A stretch of 64,000 bases of DNA, from positions 4,796,676 through 4,860,675 of the forward strand of contig NZ_CP147012.1 in NCBI RefSeq assembly GCF_037126285.1, written 5' to 3'. The notes under the pieces were generated by a model. That model saw nothing but the letters and a program-made list of their open reading frames with translations, ran no database searches and was not told the DNA's origin. Shown piece by piece: positions 8,205 through 16,979 of this stretch. The translations under genes were made by a program, and so were the position numbers. The stretch comes from Bernardetia sp. MNP-M8 (GTDB lineage Bacteria > Bacteroidota > Bacteroidia > Cytophagales > Bernardetiaceae). The stretch's first letter is position 1; each line of letters opens with the position of its first letter.

Positions 8205-9068
8205 ATGAAAAATGAATCATCAAAAACTACTTTTCAAGGACATAGGGGAGCTAGAGGTTTAGCACCCGAAAATACTATCCCTTCTTTCAAAAAAGCATTA
8301 GAACATGGCGTTCAAGGATTAGAATTTGATATTGTACTGACAGGGGAAAATCAGTTTTTGGTATCTCATGAACCTTATTTTTCTCATGAATTTTGCTCAA
8401 AACCCAATGGAGCAGCTATTTTAAAAAAAGAAATTCTACATCATAATATTTATAGAATGGATTACGAAACTATAAAAAAATACGATTGTGGAAATCGGGG
8501 ACATTCTCGTTATCCAGAACAGCAACCTCTACCAGCCATAAAACCTCTCTTAAAATCTTTTTTTGAAGAAATTGAAAAATACGTTTTAGAAAAAAGAATA
8601 AAAAAGCCTTTCTACACTTTGGAAATAAAATCTGATTTTGCGTGGTATGGTTTTATGCAGCCTTTACCCTCTGAAATGGTTACTTTATTTATTGAAGAAA
8701 TTACGAATTATCCATTTTATGATAAAATAAAAGATAGATTATTGGTAGAGTCGTTTGATGTAAATATTTTGAATGAACTTCATAAACAAACTCAAAATAC
8801 AGAAACAAAATTTGAAATCGGTTTTTTAGTAGAAAATAAACTTTCGATTGAAGAGAATTTAAACAAATTAGATTTTATGCCATCCGTGTATGTTCCTTAT
8901 TACCGATTACTGACAAAGAAAAAAATAGAGGAGTTACATCAAAGAGGACTAAAAGTTTTTACGTGGACAGTAAATGACACTGAAACTATGCAAAAACTCA
9001 AAAACTGGGGTGTAGATAGTATTATTACAGATTTTCCAAATCGAATACCAACATTAGTAACTGCCTAA
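8205..9068 (+). CDS. glycerophosphodiester phosphodiesterase family protein
   Basis: The 287-residue TIM-barrel protein begins with the GDPD signature: FQGHRGARGLAPENTIPSF (catalytic His and Arg, metal-binding Glu), then GLEFDIVLTGENQFLVSHEP (metal Glu/Asp and second catalytic His). The C terminus KVFTWTVND and GVDSIITDFP is also typical. It hydrolyses glycerophosphodiesters to glycerol-3-phosphate and an alcohol. No signal peptide is evident, so the enzyme is probably cytoplasmic. It forms a single-gene unit with a hairpin repeat in its leader. Confidence 0.92.
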   Translation: MKNESSKTTFQGHRGARGLAPENTIPSFKKALEHGVQGLEFDIVLTGENQFLVSHEPYFSHEFCSKPNGAAILKKEILHHNIYRMDYETIKKYDCGNRGHSRYPEQQPLPAIKPLLKSFFEEIEKYVLEKRIKKPFYTLEIKSDFAWYGFMQPLPSEMVTLFIEEITNYPFYDKIKDRLLVESFDVNILNELHKQTQNTETKFEIGFLVENKLSIEENLNKLDFMPSVYVPYYRLLTKKKIEELHQRGLKVFTWTVNDTETMQKLKNWGVDSIITDFPNRIPTLVTA

Positions 9069-9192
9069 TTTAATTAGTTTAGGAATTAAAATCTTTTTTT
9101 TCAAAATAAATAGGGGTAAACTATTTTTTATGCGTCATACGTTTAGACACTACGTAATGGTATAAAAAATAAACTTCTTTTCAATCAAAAAT

Positions 9193-10365
9193 ATGAGCAA
9201 GAGCAATCATGAAATAAAACTTACCGACCAGCAAATAGAATATATTGCAAGGTACATTTCGAAAGAACCTAGCGAACTAAGCGAAATACAAAAAATACAA
9301 GTAGAAAAATGGCGTAAAGAAATTCCTTTTTTTGAAAAAGAATTTCAGAATTATTCTCGGTTATGGGAAGAAAGTAATCGTTTTGGACAAAAAATAAGTA
9401 AAGATTTTTCTCCTAATGTAGAAAAAGGTTGGCAAAAGCTGAGTAATCAAATAAAAGAATATGAAGCCAATAAAACAATTGAAGCACAAAAAACAAAATG
9501 GGTCAAACCTGCGCCTGCTTCTCAAACTACAACAAAATCTATTTCTATTTGGAAAGAGGTTTCGAAAATTGCAGCCGTTTTGATTCTTGGTTTGGGATTA
9601 GGTTGGTGGATTAATTCTATTCAAAATAATTCTAATTCTCTAGCAAGTTCAAATCAAATTATTGTTCATCAGCATTCAGACACACCTTTGGTTTTGCCTG
9701 ATGGTTCTAAAATTTGGCTCAATAAAAATGCAACTGTTTCTTATAGTAATGATTTTGGAACATTTAAAACGACTCAAAAACGAAATCTAAAACTAGAAGG
9801 AGAAGCCTTTTTTGATATTGCTAGAGATGAAAAACATCCTTTTATGATTGACATAGAAGGAAAAGCAGAAGTTGAAGTTTTGGGAACATCTTTTAATATC
9901 AATCCTTCTAATGAAAAAATTGAGGTTACAGTAGCTTCTGGAAAAGTCAGTTTTAAAAATAATAGTGTTTTTAAAAATGACAATACAGATAGTTCAGAAC
10001 AAACTTCTATTTTACTTACAAAAGGCGAAAAAGGAATTTTGTATGAGAAAACTAAAAACCATCCAGATTCTTTACCAACTTTAGTGCGTTTTGAGAGAAA
10101 TGACGATGTAAATTATTTAGCTTGGCTCAATCATCGTTTGGTTTTCGAAAACATGCAAATGCAGGAAGTGGTAAATAAAGTGGAAAATTATTACAATATT
10201 CGTTTGAAATTGGAAAATCCAAGTTTGAAAGAATGTCGTTTTACAGGAACTTTTGACCAAACACCTTTAAATGATGTTTTGGAAACATTGTCTTTTGGTG
10301 CAAATCTTCAAATCAAAAAATCAGATTCTACTACTTATTTACTTTCGGGCTCTGGTTGTAGATAA
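9193..10365 (+). CDS. FecR-family anti-sigma factor
   Basis: The 390-residue protein has the Bacteroidota FecR order. A cytoplasmic helical N terminus (1-110, starting with LTDQQIEYIARYISKE) would hold an ECF sigma factor. One membrane segment lies near 117-135 (IAAVLILGLGLGWWI). A periplasmic FecR domain follows, about 150-260, with VLPDGSKIWLNKNATVSY and GEAFFDIARDEKHPF. The C terminus, about 310-385, is a DUF4974-like module. No ECF sigma gene lies beside it, which is unusual. The next gene, 66 bp downstream, has an STN domain and is the likely periplasmic signalling partner. Confidence 0.9.
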   Translation: MSKSNHEIKLTDQQIEYIARYISKEPSELSEIQKIQVEKWRKEIPFFEKEFQNYSRLWEESNRFGQKISKDFSPNVEKGWQKLSNQIKEYEANKTIEAQKTKWVKPAPASQTTTKSISIWKEVSKIAAVLILGLGLGWWINSIQNNSNSLASSNQIIVHQHSDTPLVLPDGSKIWLNKNATVSYSNDFGTFKTTQKRNLKLEGEAFFDIARDEKHPFMIDIEGKAEVEVLGTSFNINPSNEKIEVTVASGKVSFKNNSVFKNDNTDSSEQTSILLTKGEKGILYEKTKNHPDSLPTLVRFERNDDVNYLAWLNHRLVFENMQMQEVVNKVENYYNIRLKLENPSLKECRFTGTFDQTPLNDVLETLSFGANLQIKKSDSTTYLLSGSGCR

Positions 10366-10431
10366 AATATATACTAGACCTTAAGTTAAGAGTCTAAAAT
10401 TTAAAATACTCACTTATCAATCATCAAAACA

Positions 10432-12243
10432 ATGAAAAACTATTTCTTTTTCATACTTAGCTTCCTTTGCCTTTATTTTAGTGGTTCTGAAAACTCAATC
10501 TTTGCTCAAACTAATTCAAAAAATATCTTAGAGCAACCTGTTACATTATTTGCCCAACATGAAACCTTGGAAAATGTTCTTTCTGATTTATCAAAAAAAT
10601 ATAATGTTCGTTTTTCGTATAGTAATTCTCGCCTTCCACTTCAAAGAAAAATTAGTCTCAATGTTGTAAATATTCCACTCAAAGAAGTTTTAACACAGAT
10701 TTTTGAACCTTTAAATGATGAGAATACACAAATTCAGTTTCGTTTGATTAATGGACAAATTGTAATTCAGGCAAAGTCAAATTTAGCAGAAACGGATATA
10801 AAAAAAGAAGAGTTAGAAAAAGATAAGAAGCCTCAAATTGCATCACTTCCAAAAGACCCTTTAGTAATTGATAAAAAAGATAAAACATCCAAAACAGCTA
10901 GTGTTTCGACAAACAAAGACAAAGTTGATAAAGATGGAGTAGAATTAATTGAAAAAAATGCTATTCTTGATAGTTTAGAAAAAATTAAAACAGATTCTCT
11001 CAAAAATATAGCAGACAAAGAAAGTTTAGAAAATCAATTACTAGACAGCACTCAAATAGAAAATATAGATTCTCTTTCTAGCAAAAAAAATAAAGTCTCA
11101 GAACTTGCAAAAAATGATTCTCTTCTAAGTGCTTTTCTTGATTCTACTGCTTTACAAATTACCTTAGTTTATCCTTTGGGAACAAACGGAGCTAAAAGTC
11201 CTTATAAAAACAATCGTTTTTCTCTCAATCTTTTAGCTGGCTATAATGGTTCGGTAACAGGTTTTGAGGTAGGAGGTTTTGCAAATATTCTCAAAAAAGA
11301 TATAAAGGGTTTTCAAGTGGGAGGTTTTGCGAATATTGTCGGAGGAAAAGCCACAGGGTTTCAAAGTGCAGGTTTTGCCAATATTACAAAGGATAGCGTT
11401 TTGGCTTTTCAAGCAGCAGGTTTTATGAACATTAATGGAAACACTACAAAAGGATTTCAGGGAGCAGGTTTTATGAATGTTGTCAATGGAGATTTTACTG
11501 GTTTTCAGGGTGCAGGATTTGCAAATATTGTAAATGGCAATGTAAAAGGTGTTCAAGCTACAGGTTCTATGAATATTGTTAAGGGAAATGTAGAAGGAGC
11601 GCAAATTACGGGAGGTATAAATATTGCAAAAAATGTAAAAGGTGTTCAGATTGGAATTATCAATAGAGCAGATACTGTGAGAGGTTCACAAATTGGAATC
11701 ATAAATATTGCAGATAGTGTAACAGGTGTACCAATTGGGCTCATTAATTTTGTAAAAAATGGCTACCGTTCATTTGATGTAAGTGCAAGTGAAGGATTTC
11801 ATACAGCTCTTTCTTATAATATTGGCGTAAATAAATTCTATCAAATCGTTTCAGCAGGCATTCAAACGAGTAACAAAATGCGTTGGGGATTAGGGGTTGG
11901 CTTGGGAACTCGTTTTCCAATTACTAAAAACAAAAAAACTCATGCAGGTTTTGAGCTGATGGCATATCATATCAATGAAGAAAATTGGACAAATGAACTA
12001 AATCTTTTAGGTCAATTAAAATTCAAACTTCATTATCAAGTTAGCCGACAAATAGGAATTTTTATTTCTCCTACTCTCAATGTTACCGTTTCTCAAATTT
12101 ATAATTCTGAAACTAATACGTATGGGACTAATTTTGCACCTTATTCTTTTATAGAAGATACCACTACTACATCTAATTCATTAAACAATACGACTACAAA
12201 CACTAAAATTTGGGGTGGTGGGTTTATTGGAATTTCGTTTTAA
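10432..12243 (+). CDS. STN-domain protein with LA_2272-type surface repeats and C-terminal barrel-like region
   Basis: A signal peptide (residues 1-25) leads to an STN-like module, about 35-112, with LENVLSDLSKKYNVRFSYSN. A Lys/Asp/Ser-rich linker follows, about 120-245. Then come 11 copies of a GFQxAGFxNI-type repeat with a ~19-residue period (about 275-440), the pattern of Leptospira-type surface-repeat proteins. The last ~150 residues are beta-rich and end in Phe, suggesting an outer membrane barrel. STN domains normally talk to FecR proteins; the FecR gene is directly upstream. Here the STN is attached to a repeat protein rather than a TonB-dependent receptor. The exact function is unknown. 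Confidence 0.75.
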   Translation: MKNYFFFILSFLCLYFSGSENSIFAQTNSKNILEQPVTLFAQHETLENVLSDLSKKYNVRFSYSNSRLPLQRKISLNVVNIPLKEVLTQIFEPLNDENTQIQFRLINGQIVIQAKSNLAETDIKKEELEKDKKPQIASLPKDPLVIDKKDKTSKTASVSTNKDKVDKDGVELIEKNAILDSLEKIKTDSLKNIADKESLENQLLDSTQIENIDSLSSKKNKVSELAKNDSLLSAFLDSTALQITLVYPLGTNGAKSPYKNNRFSLNLLAGYNGSVTGFEVGGFANILKKDIKGFQVGGFANIVGGKATGFQSAGFANITKDSVLAFQAAGFMNINGNTTKGFQGAGFMNVVNGDFTGFQGAGFANIVNGNVKGVQATGSMNIVKGNVEGAQITGGINIAKNVKGVQIGIINRADTVRGSQIGIINIADSVTGVPIGLINFVKNGYRSFDVSASEGFHTALSYNIGVNKFYQIVSAGIQTSNKMRWGLGVGLGTRFPITKNKKTHAGFELMAYHINEENWTNELNLLGQLKFKLHYQVSRQIGIFISPTLNVTVSQIYNSETNTYGTNFAPYSFIEDTTTTSNSLNNTTTNTKIWGGGFIGISF

Positions 12244-12267
12244 TAAAAATTGATTTATATTGTATGT

Positions 12268-13272
12268 ATGAAACAAAAAATAAAAGATGCTTTTTTCGGT
12301 TTTGCTATTGGCGATGCTCTAGGTGTTCCTGTGGAATTTCGAAGTAGAGAAGATATTGCTAGAAATCCAGTAACAGATATGCGAGAATTTGGAACGCATC
12401 ATCAACCAAAAGGAACATGGTCTGATGATAGTTCAATGGCATTTTGTTTGGCTGAAAGTTTAGCAACTCCCAAAAACTCAAATAAAAAGGCAATTTATGA
12501 TGTAAATGATATTGCAAATAATTTTGTAAAATGGAAATATGAGAGTTTTTGGACTCCTCACGGAAGAGTTTTTGATATTGGAATCGCTACAACAGATGCT
12601 ATAAAAAGACTGAAAAAAGGAGAAAATCCACTTCTAGCTGGAGGAATGGACGAATATTCGAATGGAAATGGTTCTTTGATGCGAATTTTACCACTCGTTT
12701 TTTATAATGGTTATTTATTTGAGGATTCTATAAAAAAGCGTTTTGAACTGGTTTCAGAAATTTCATCCATTACACACATGCATTTTCGTTCTGTTTTTTC
12801 GTGTTTTATCTATACTGAATTTGCTAAGATTTTATTGGAACAGATTCAAAAAAATGAAAAACAAGATAAGTTTGTAGCCTATCAAAAACTACAAATTTTA
12901 CTAAATGATTTTGCAACAGAATTTAATTTTAACAAAACTGAAATTGCCTTTTTTGATAGAATTCTGAAAAATGACATAACTACTTTTGAAGAAGAAACTA
13001 TCAAATCTTCTGGCTATGTTTTACATACTTTGGAAGCTAGTTTCTGGTGTTTTTTAAAATATGGCTCTTATTCTGAAAGTGTTTTAAAATCTGTAAATCT
13101 AGGAGAAGACACTGACACTACAGGATGTGTAACAGGTGGAATTGCAGGACTTTTTTATGGAATGAACACAGAAAATTACACAAAAGGAATTCCAAACGAA
13201 TGGCTAGAAGTAATTGTGAAGAAGGAAGAAATTAATGATTTGTGTGAAAGGTTATATGATTTGAATTTCTGA
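12268..13272 (+). CDS. ADP-ribosylglycohydrolase family protein
   Basis: The 334-residue all-alpha protein carries the family's metal-site motifs: GDALGVPVEF near residue 14, GTWSDDSSMAFCLAESL near 50, NGSLMRILPL near 135 and GEDTDTTGCVTGGIAGLFYG near 279. It should remove ADP-ribose from proteins or small molecules in the cytoplasm. A TTG at 12250 is open upstream, but ATG at 12268 fits the family N terminus better. It starts 24 bp after the STN-repeat gene and may be co-transcribed with it. No ADP-ribosyltransferase is visible nearby. Confidence 0.92.
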   Translation: MKQKIKDAFFGFAIGDALGVPVEFRSREDIARNPVTDMREFGTHHQPKGTWSDDSSMAFCLAESLATPKNSNKKAIYDVNDIANNFVKWKYESFWTPHGRVFDIGIATTDAIKRLKKGENPLLAGGMDEYSNGNGSLMRILPLVFYNGYLFEDSIKKRFELVSEISSITHMHFRSVFSCFIYTEFAKILLEQIQKNEKQDKFVAYQKLQILLNDFATEFNFNKTEIAFFDRILKNDITTFEEETIKSSGYVLHTLEASFWCFLKYGSYSESVLKSVNLGEDTDTTGCVTGGIAGLFYGMNTENYTKGIPNEWLEVIVKKEEINDLCERLYDLNF

Positions 13273-13377
13273 TTTGCCTATATTTTTTTTTAGAAAAAAA
13301 CTAAGGGTAGGGTGTTCAGAATTAGTTTGTTTTTTTCCTACAGTTTTGTAATTATGATTTTCAAAAATGTAGTGTAT

Positions 13378-13565
13378 TTTAGCTGCGTAGCTGCGTTATA
13401 TTTGTAGTAGATTAAAATTGAATTTCCGTATTTAGAGTTGCGTAGCTGCGAAATGTTGAAATTTTACAGTTTTCAAACATCAAACAACAATATTACGCAG
13501 CTACGCAGCTTTTTGAACTTGATATTTTTTCGTTTCTACCCATATTTCGCAGCTACGCAGCTAAA
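13378..13565. repeat. four-copy nested inverted repeat, GCAGCTACGCAGC family
   Basis: Outer arms TTTAGCTGCGTAGCTGCG (13378-13395) and its exact complement (13548-13565) pair over 18 bp. Inside, a second pair (13438-13450 and 13496-13510) repeats the same 13-base core in opposite orientations. The core is far richer in G+C than its surroundings. It fills most of the 395-bp gap between two convergent genes. Confidence 0.8.
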
Positions 13566-13623
13566 TTTCAAAATGATTTAAAATAATCATTTTTTGTAGG
13601 ATTTTTTTGAAATTCAACTAACC

Positions 13624-13647
13624 GTTGTTGGTGTCCCCACCAACGAC
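13624..13647. repeat. solo hairpin related to the TTGTTGGTG family
   Basis: GTTGTTGGTG and CACCAACGAC pair at 9 of 10 positions around TCCC. The stem resembles the inner hairpin of the MITE-like elements but lacks their loop and ends. It sits just past the end of the HupE/UreJ-like gene and may act in its termination. Confidence 0.45.
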
Positions 13648-13667
13648 AAATACCTCCATTAAAATTT

Positions 13668-14312
13668 TTACTCAAAAAGTGCCAATGTCTGCATCACAAA
13701 AAGATGCAAAGCAAAAATTAAAACAATAGCTGAGAGAACAACTTTCCAACGGTTTTTAGTAAAATCAAGATATTTCATCATTACAAAACCAACAACTAAG
13801 CCTATCATAACCACAAAAATTTGAGCTACTTCTAGTCCAATATTAAATCCTAAAAGAGGAGAAAATAAAGAATTAGGTAGCATCTGACGCAAATAATTAG
13901 CAAAACCCAAACCATGTATTAATCCAAAAAGTAAAGCAATACTATAACGACGAATCATTATAGAAGACATAATTTTTTGTTCTTTATTTGGTAAATCTAA
14001 AATACCTAAGTCTGTATTTTTTGGTTTATCTTCTGTTTTAGTAAAAAAATTTAAGATACAAACCATAATAATTGTCAGAGGAATCAGCCATTCAATCACA
14101 GAACTAGGAATCGGTGAAATATCAGAAACTGTCAAAAGAAGAGTAACCGAATGTCCAACTGTAAAAGCAGTAACCAATAAAAAAACTTTTCTCCATTCTG
14201 AAAAAGTATAAATGGCACTTAATGCTAAAATAAAAAGTAAGTGGTCGTAACCCTCAGGAAATTGAAGAATATGCTCAATTCCCATTCCCATAAAAGTAAA
14301 AAATTCGTTCAT
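13668..14312 (-). CDS. HupE/UreJ-like membrane protein
   Basis: The 214-residue integral membrane protein has about six hydrophobic segments. The signature GIEHILQFPEGYDHLLF near the N terminus (His and Asp in a membrane segment) and GLIHGLGFANYLRQM near residue 135 match the HupE/UreJ_2 family. Relatives are proposed metal (Ni/Co) carriers or accessory proteins. No urease or hydrogenase gene is near, so the substrate stays unknown. Confidence 0.8.
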   Translation of the reverse strand: MNEFFTFMGMGIEHILQFPEGYDHLLFILALSAIYTFSEWRKVFLLVTAFTVGHSVTLLLTVSDISPIPSSVIEWLIPLTIIMVCILNFFTKTEDKPKNTDLGILDLPNKEQKIMSSIMIRRYSIALLFGLIHGLGFANYLRQMLPNSLFSPLLGFNIGLEVAQIFVVMIGLVVGFVMMKYLDFTKNRWKVVLSAIVLIFALHLFVMQTLALFE

Positions 14313-14457
14313 AGTTAGTTGATGAATAAATAGCTTTATAAATTAATTTTCACTACAAACTTATTACTTTTTTCGACATAAGTTTTGATTTTCAATTTAT
14401 TTATAAAATGATAACTGTTCAAATCAATTTATATTTTCTAATCTAACTTGATTTGTC

Positions 14458-14465
14458 TATTTTTG
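14458..14465 (+). promoter_or_regulatory. candidate -7 promoter box for elbB
   Basis: TATTTTTG fits the Bacteroidota -7 consensus TAnnTTTG, 47 bp before the elbB start codon. No clear -33 TTG at the usual spacing. Confidence 0.4.
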
Positions 14466-14512
14466 AAATATTATTTTAAGAAGATTTCTCACAGACTAAA
14501 ACAATAATAATT

Positions 14513-15211
14513 ATGAAAATAGGTGTTTTATTATCAGGCGCAGGTGTTTATGATGGCGCAGAAATTCAAGAATCAGTTTTGATTTTATTAGCTTTAGACC
14601 AAGCAGGTATATCTTATTTCTGTATCGCTCCAAACATAGAACAACATCATGTTATCAATCATCTGACGGGCGATGAGATGAATGAGAAAAGAAATGTTCT
14701 TACCGAATCTGCACGCATTGCAAGAGGAAAGATAAAAGATTTGGCAGAGATAAGCGCAGAAGATATGGACGGACTTGTAATGCCAGGAGGATTTGGAGTA
14801 GCTAAAAACTTTACAAAATGGGCATTTGAGGGCGCAAACGGAGAGATAAATAGTGATGTAAAGCGATTAGTAAATGAGATGATAAAGCAACATAAACCTA
14901 TTGCAGCCGTTTGTATGTCACCTACTACAGTTGCCAAAGCATTAGAAGGAAGTGGAATAGAAGCAACTTTGACTGTCGGAACAACAAATAAAAAATCGCC
15001 TTATCAAATTGCAGACATTAATGAAGAAATGAAAAAAACAGGGGCAAATCCTGTCATGTGTACAGTAACAGAAGTAGTTTCAGATGATGTAAATAATATT
15101 GTTTCCTCACCTTGTTATATGATGGAAGCAAGTATAAGTCAGGTAAATGAAGGCATACAAAAAACAATTGCCAAATTAGTTGAAATGGTTGCTTTACAGA
15201 GAGAAAGTTAA
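14513..15211 (+). CDS. elbB: ElbB-like DJ-1/PfpI superfamily glyoxalase
   Basis: The 232-residue protein begins with KIGVLLSGAGVYDGAEIQE and contains VMPGGFGVAKNFTKWAF near residue 91, where the Glu/Gly elbow of the DJ-1 fold lies. PIAAVCMSPTTVAKAL near 133 holds the nucleophile cysteine. This matches ElbB, historically linked to isoprenoid biosynthesis and later to glyoxalase activity. It is cytoplasmic and probably transcribed alone from a promoter just upstream. Confidence 0.92.
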   Translation: MKIGVLLSGAGVYDGAEIQESVLILLALDQAGISYFCIAPNIEQHHVINHLTGDEMNEKRNVLTESARIARGKIKDLAEISAEDMDGLVMPGGFGVAKNFTKWAFEGANGEINSDVKRLVNEMIKQHKPIAAVCMSPTTVAKALEGSGIEATLTVGTTNKKSPYQIADINEEMKKTGANPVMCTVTEVVSDDVNNIVSSPCYMMEASISQVNEGIQKTIAKLVEMVALQRES

Positions 15212-15397
15212 ATTTAAAACAAAAAATGTAAAATGAGTTTGACATTAATTAATGATAAAAATCATTTACCTTAACAAAATCAGTTCAGTTTACGTTTTAA
15301 TAAAACTAAATTCATTAATTTTAGAACTTGACTTAAAACTATCTAAAAATAGAAGTAGTCACAAAGAAATTTTTCCAACTATACAATCACTAACTAT

Positions 15398-15976
15398 ATG
15401 GCTTTCGGATTTTTTAAAAAGAAGAAAAAAGAAGAAGATAATGCTCCTCATTACGACCCAAATCATATTCGAATTATAGATATTCGTGTGGGTTTTTTCT
15501 TAGAATATGATGCAAAAACATGGGAAGTAGCCGAAGAATATGAGTATGACTGGGGCGATAATGAATTTTCATATTCCTATTTATTACGCAGCTCTAATGA
15601 TGAAATTTATTTGAGTTTGGAAAACGATGGCGAATTAGAAATTGCAGTAACAAATAAAATTCGTCTAATGAAATTAGGCGAAGATTTGGATGACCAGATT
15701 GCAGAAAACGAACGCCCTCCCAAAACAATTACTTATGAAGGTGTAAAATATTATCGTGATAATGAAAGCCCTGGATATTATAGAAACACAGCCACAACAG
15801 AGCGTGAAAAATCTGTTGAAATGATTACGTGGGATTATTACGATGACGATGAAGAGAAAGCTCTTTTTATAGAACAATTTGGCGAGCGAGACTTTGAAGC
15901 CTACATTGGAGAATATGTAGAAGAATATGAATTTTCTAATATCATTCCTTCTAGTGAGCCTCCTGCCATTCTATAA
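15398..15976 (+). CDS. DUF4178-like acidic protein
   Basis: The 192-residue protein starts with a Lys-rich patch (FFKKKKKEED), followed by an acidic, aromatic-rich body: VGFFLEYDAKTWEVAEEYEYDW, YEGVKYYRDNESPGYYRN, and a C terminus ending in Pro residues. This resembles DUF4178, whose members co-occur with SPFH-type and envelope-stress proteins. There is no signal peptide. The next gene, 69 bp downstream on the same strand, encodes a Ser/Arg-rich lipoprotein and is probably co-transcribed. Confidence 0.65.
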   Translation: MAFGFFKKKKKEEDNAPHYDPNHIRIIDIRVGFFLEYDAKTWEVAEEYEYDWGDNEFSYSYLLRSSNDEIYLSLENDGELEIAVTNKIRLMKLGEDLDDQIAENERPPKTITYEGVKYYRDNESPGYYRNTATTEREKSVEMITWDYYDDDEEKALFIEQFGERDFEAYIGEYVEEYEFSNIIPSSEPPAIL

Positions 15977-16045
15977 TTTCAAAATAATTCAAACTAACAT
16001 TTACCAAAATTTATCTTATTAGTTTTAAATCAATTTTATAAAAAC

Positions 16046-16843
16046 ATGAAAATTCAATATCTTCAACATATTTTAATTGCTTTCTTAGTCGTTTTTTCTT
16101 CTTTCCTGACTTCTTGTGGAAGTTCTGAAAAGGTTGTCAAAGACCCAGTTGATAACTACACTCGTGATTTGGATAAGTATAAAACTTATTCAGTCCTTTT
16201 ATATGATATGGACTTGGAAGAGAAAACATTTGGAAGCGACATTCACAAACATCAATACAAATTTATTTTGCCTGCTAAAGACACAACAGGTGGAAAAATA
16301 GTGCGTGATTCTCTTTCAACTTGGGTGACTGTTTCAGAAGAAACATTTAACAAAAACTTAGATAACATGGGAATGGAACTTCTGTCTAAAAATGAAGATG
16401 GAAAAGTTTCAAAAATCCCTTCTCCTCCTGGTTATAATAATTATGTAGGAAATCAGCGTTATGGTTCTTGGCAAACAAATAGTTCAGGAAATAGTTTTTG
16501 GGCGTTTTACGGACAATATGCTTTTATGAGCAGTATGTTTGGAATGATGAGTAGTCGTCCTATTTACAGAAATTCATACAATGACTACAACCGTAATTAT
16601 AGAGGTTCAAGACCTTATTATGGAACTACTTCAAGTGGAACTCGTGCGTATGGTTCTGGTTCGGCAACATCACAAGCAATGAACTCAAAGAGTAGATTCA
16701 AATCAAATGTAGCTAGTAAAGTTTCTCGTAGTAGTACAGGTTCTTATACTCGCTCTAGCCGTTCTAGTGGATCTTCGTCTCGTTCTAGTAGAAGTACAGG
16801 TTCTTCTTCTCGTTCTCGTTCATCTTCAGGTGGAGGGAAATAA
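16046..16843 (+). CDS. lipoprotein with Ser/Arg/Gly low-complexity tail
   Basis: A lipoprotein signal ends in LTSCGSS around residue 24. The globular part (30-150) has no family I can name. From residue 165 the chain becomes Tyr/Asn/Ser/Arg-rich, and the last ~50 residues consist almost only of Ser, Arg, Gly and Thr (SSRSSRSTGSSSRSRSSSGG). Such a basic flexible tail could bind polyanions or the cell surface; that is inference. It follows the DUF4178-like gene and ends at a strong terminator. Confidence 0.6.
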   Translation: MKIQYLQHILIAFLVVFSSFLTSCGSSEKVVKDPVDNYTRDLDKYKTYSVLLYDMDLEEKTFGSDIHKHQYKFILPAKDTTGGKIVRDSLSTWVTVSEETFNKNLDNMGMELLSKNEDGKVSKIPSPPGYNNYVGNQRYGSWQTNSSGNSFWAFYGQYAFMSSMFGMMSSRPIYRNSYNDYNRNYRGSRPYYGTTSSGTRAYGSGSATSQAMNSKSRFKSNVASKVSRSSTGSYTRSSRSSGSSSRSSRSTGSSSRSRSSSGGGK

Positions 16844-16869
16844 ATCCCTTATTTAGATTTTTTATAATT

Positions 16870-16914
16870 AAATCCTTTTCTAATTTTACATTGAATTAGA
16901 AAAGGATTTTTTTT
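16870..16914 (+). terminator. intrinsic terminator after the Ser/Arg-rich lipoprotein gene
   Basis: A 16-bp stem (AAATCCTTTTCTAATT with its complement) is followed by eight T residues. Confidence 0.85.
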
Positions 16915-16920
16915 AATGTG

Positions 16921-16928
16921 TATATTTG
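16921..16928 (+). promoter_or_regulatory. candidate -7 promoter box for tatC
   Basis: TATATTTG matches TAnnTTTG and lies 51 bp upstream of the tatC ATG, directly after the preceding terminator. Confidence 0.5.
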
Positions 16929-16979
16929 CAGAATAGTCAGTACAACGACAAAACCAGCATAGTATAAAGATAATATTCA

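Noticed and set aside
11233-11604. 123-codon minus-strand frame with regular Cys/Ile repeats
   Set aside because: It is the antisense of the periodic repeats in the STN surface-repeat gene; its periodicity is inherited from that gene.
13378-13565. CRISPR array
   Set aside because: The repeated core occurs in both orientations with irregular spacing and only four copies, so it is an inverted-repeat cluster.
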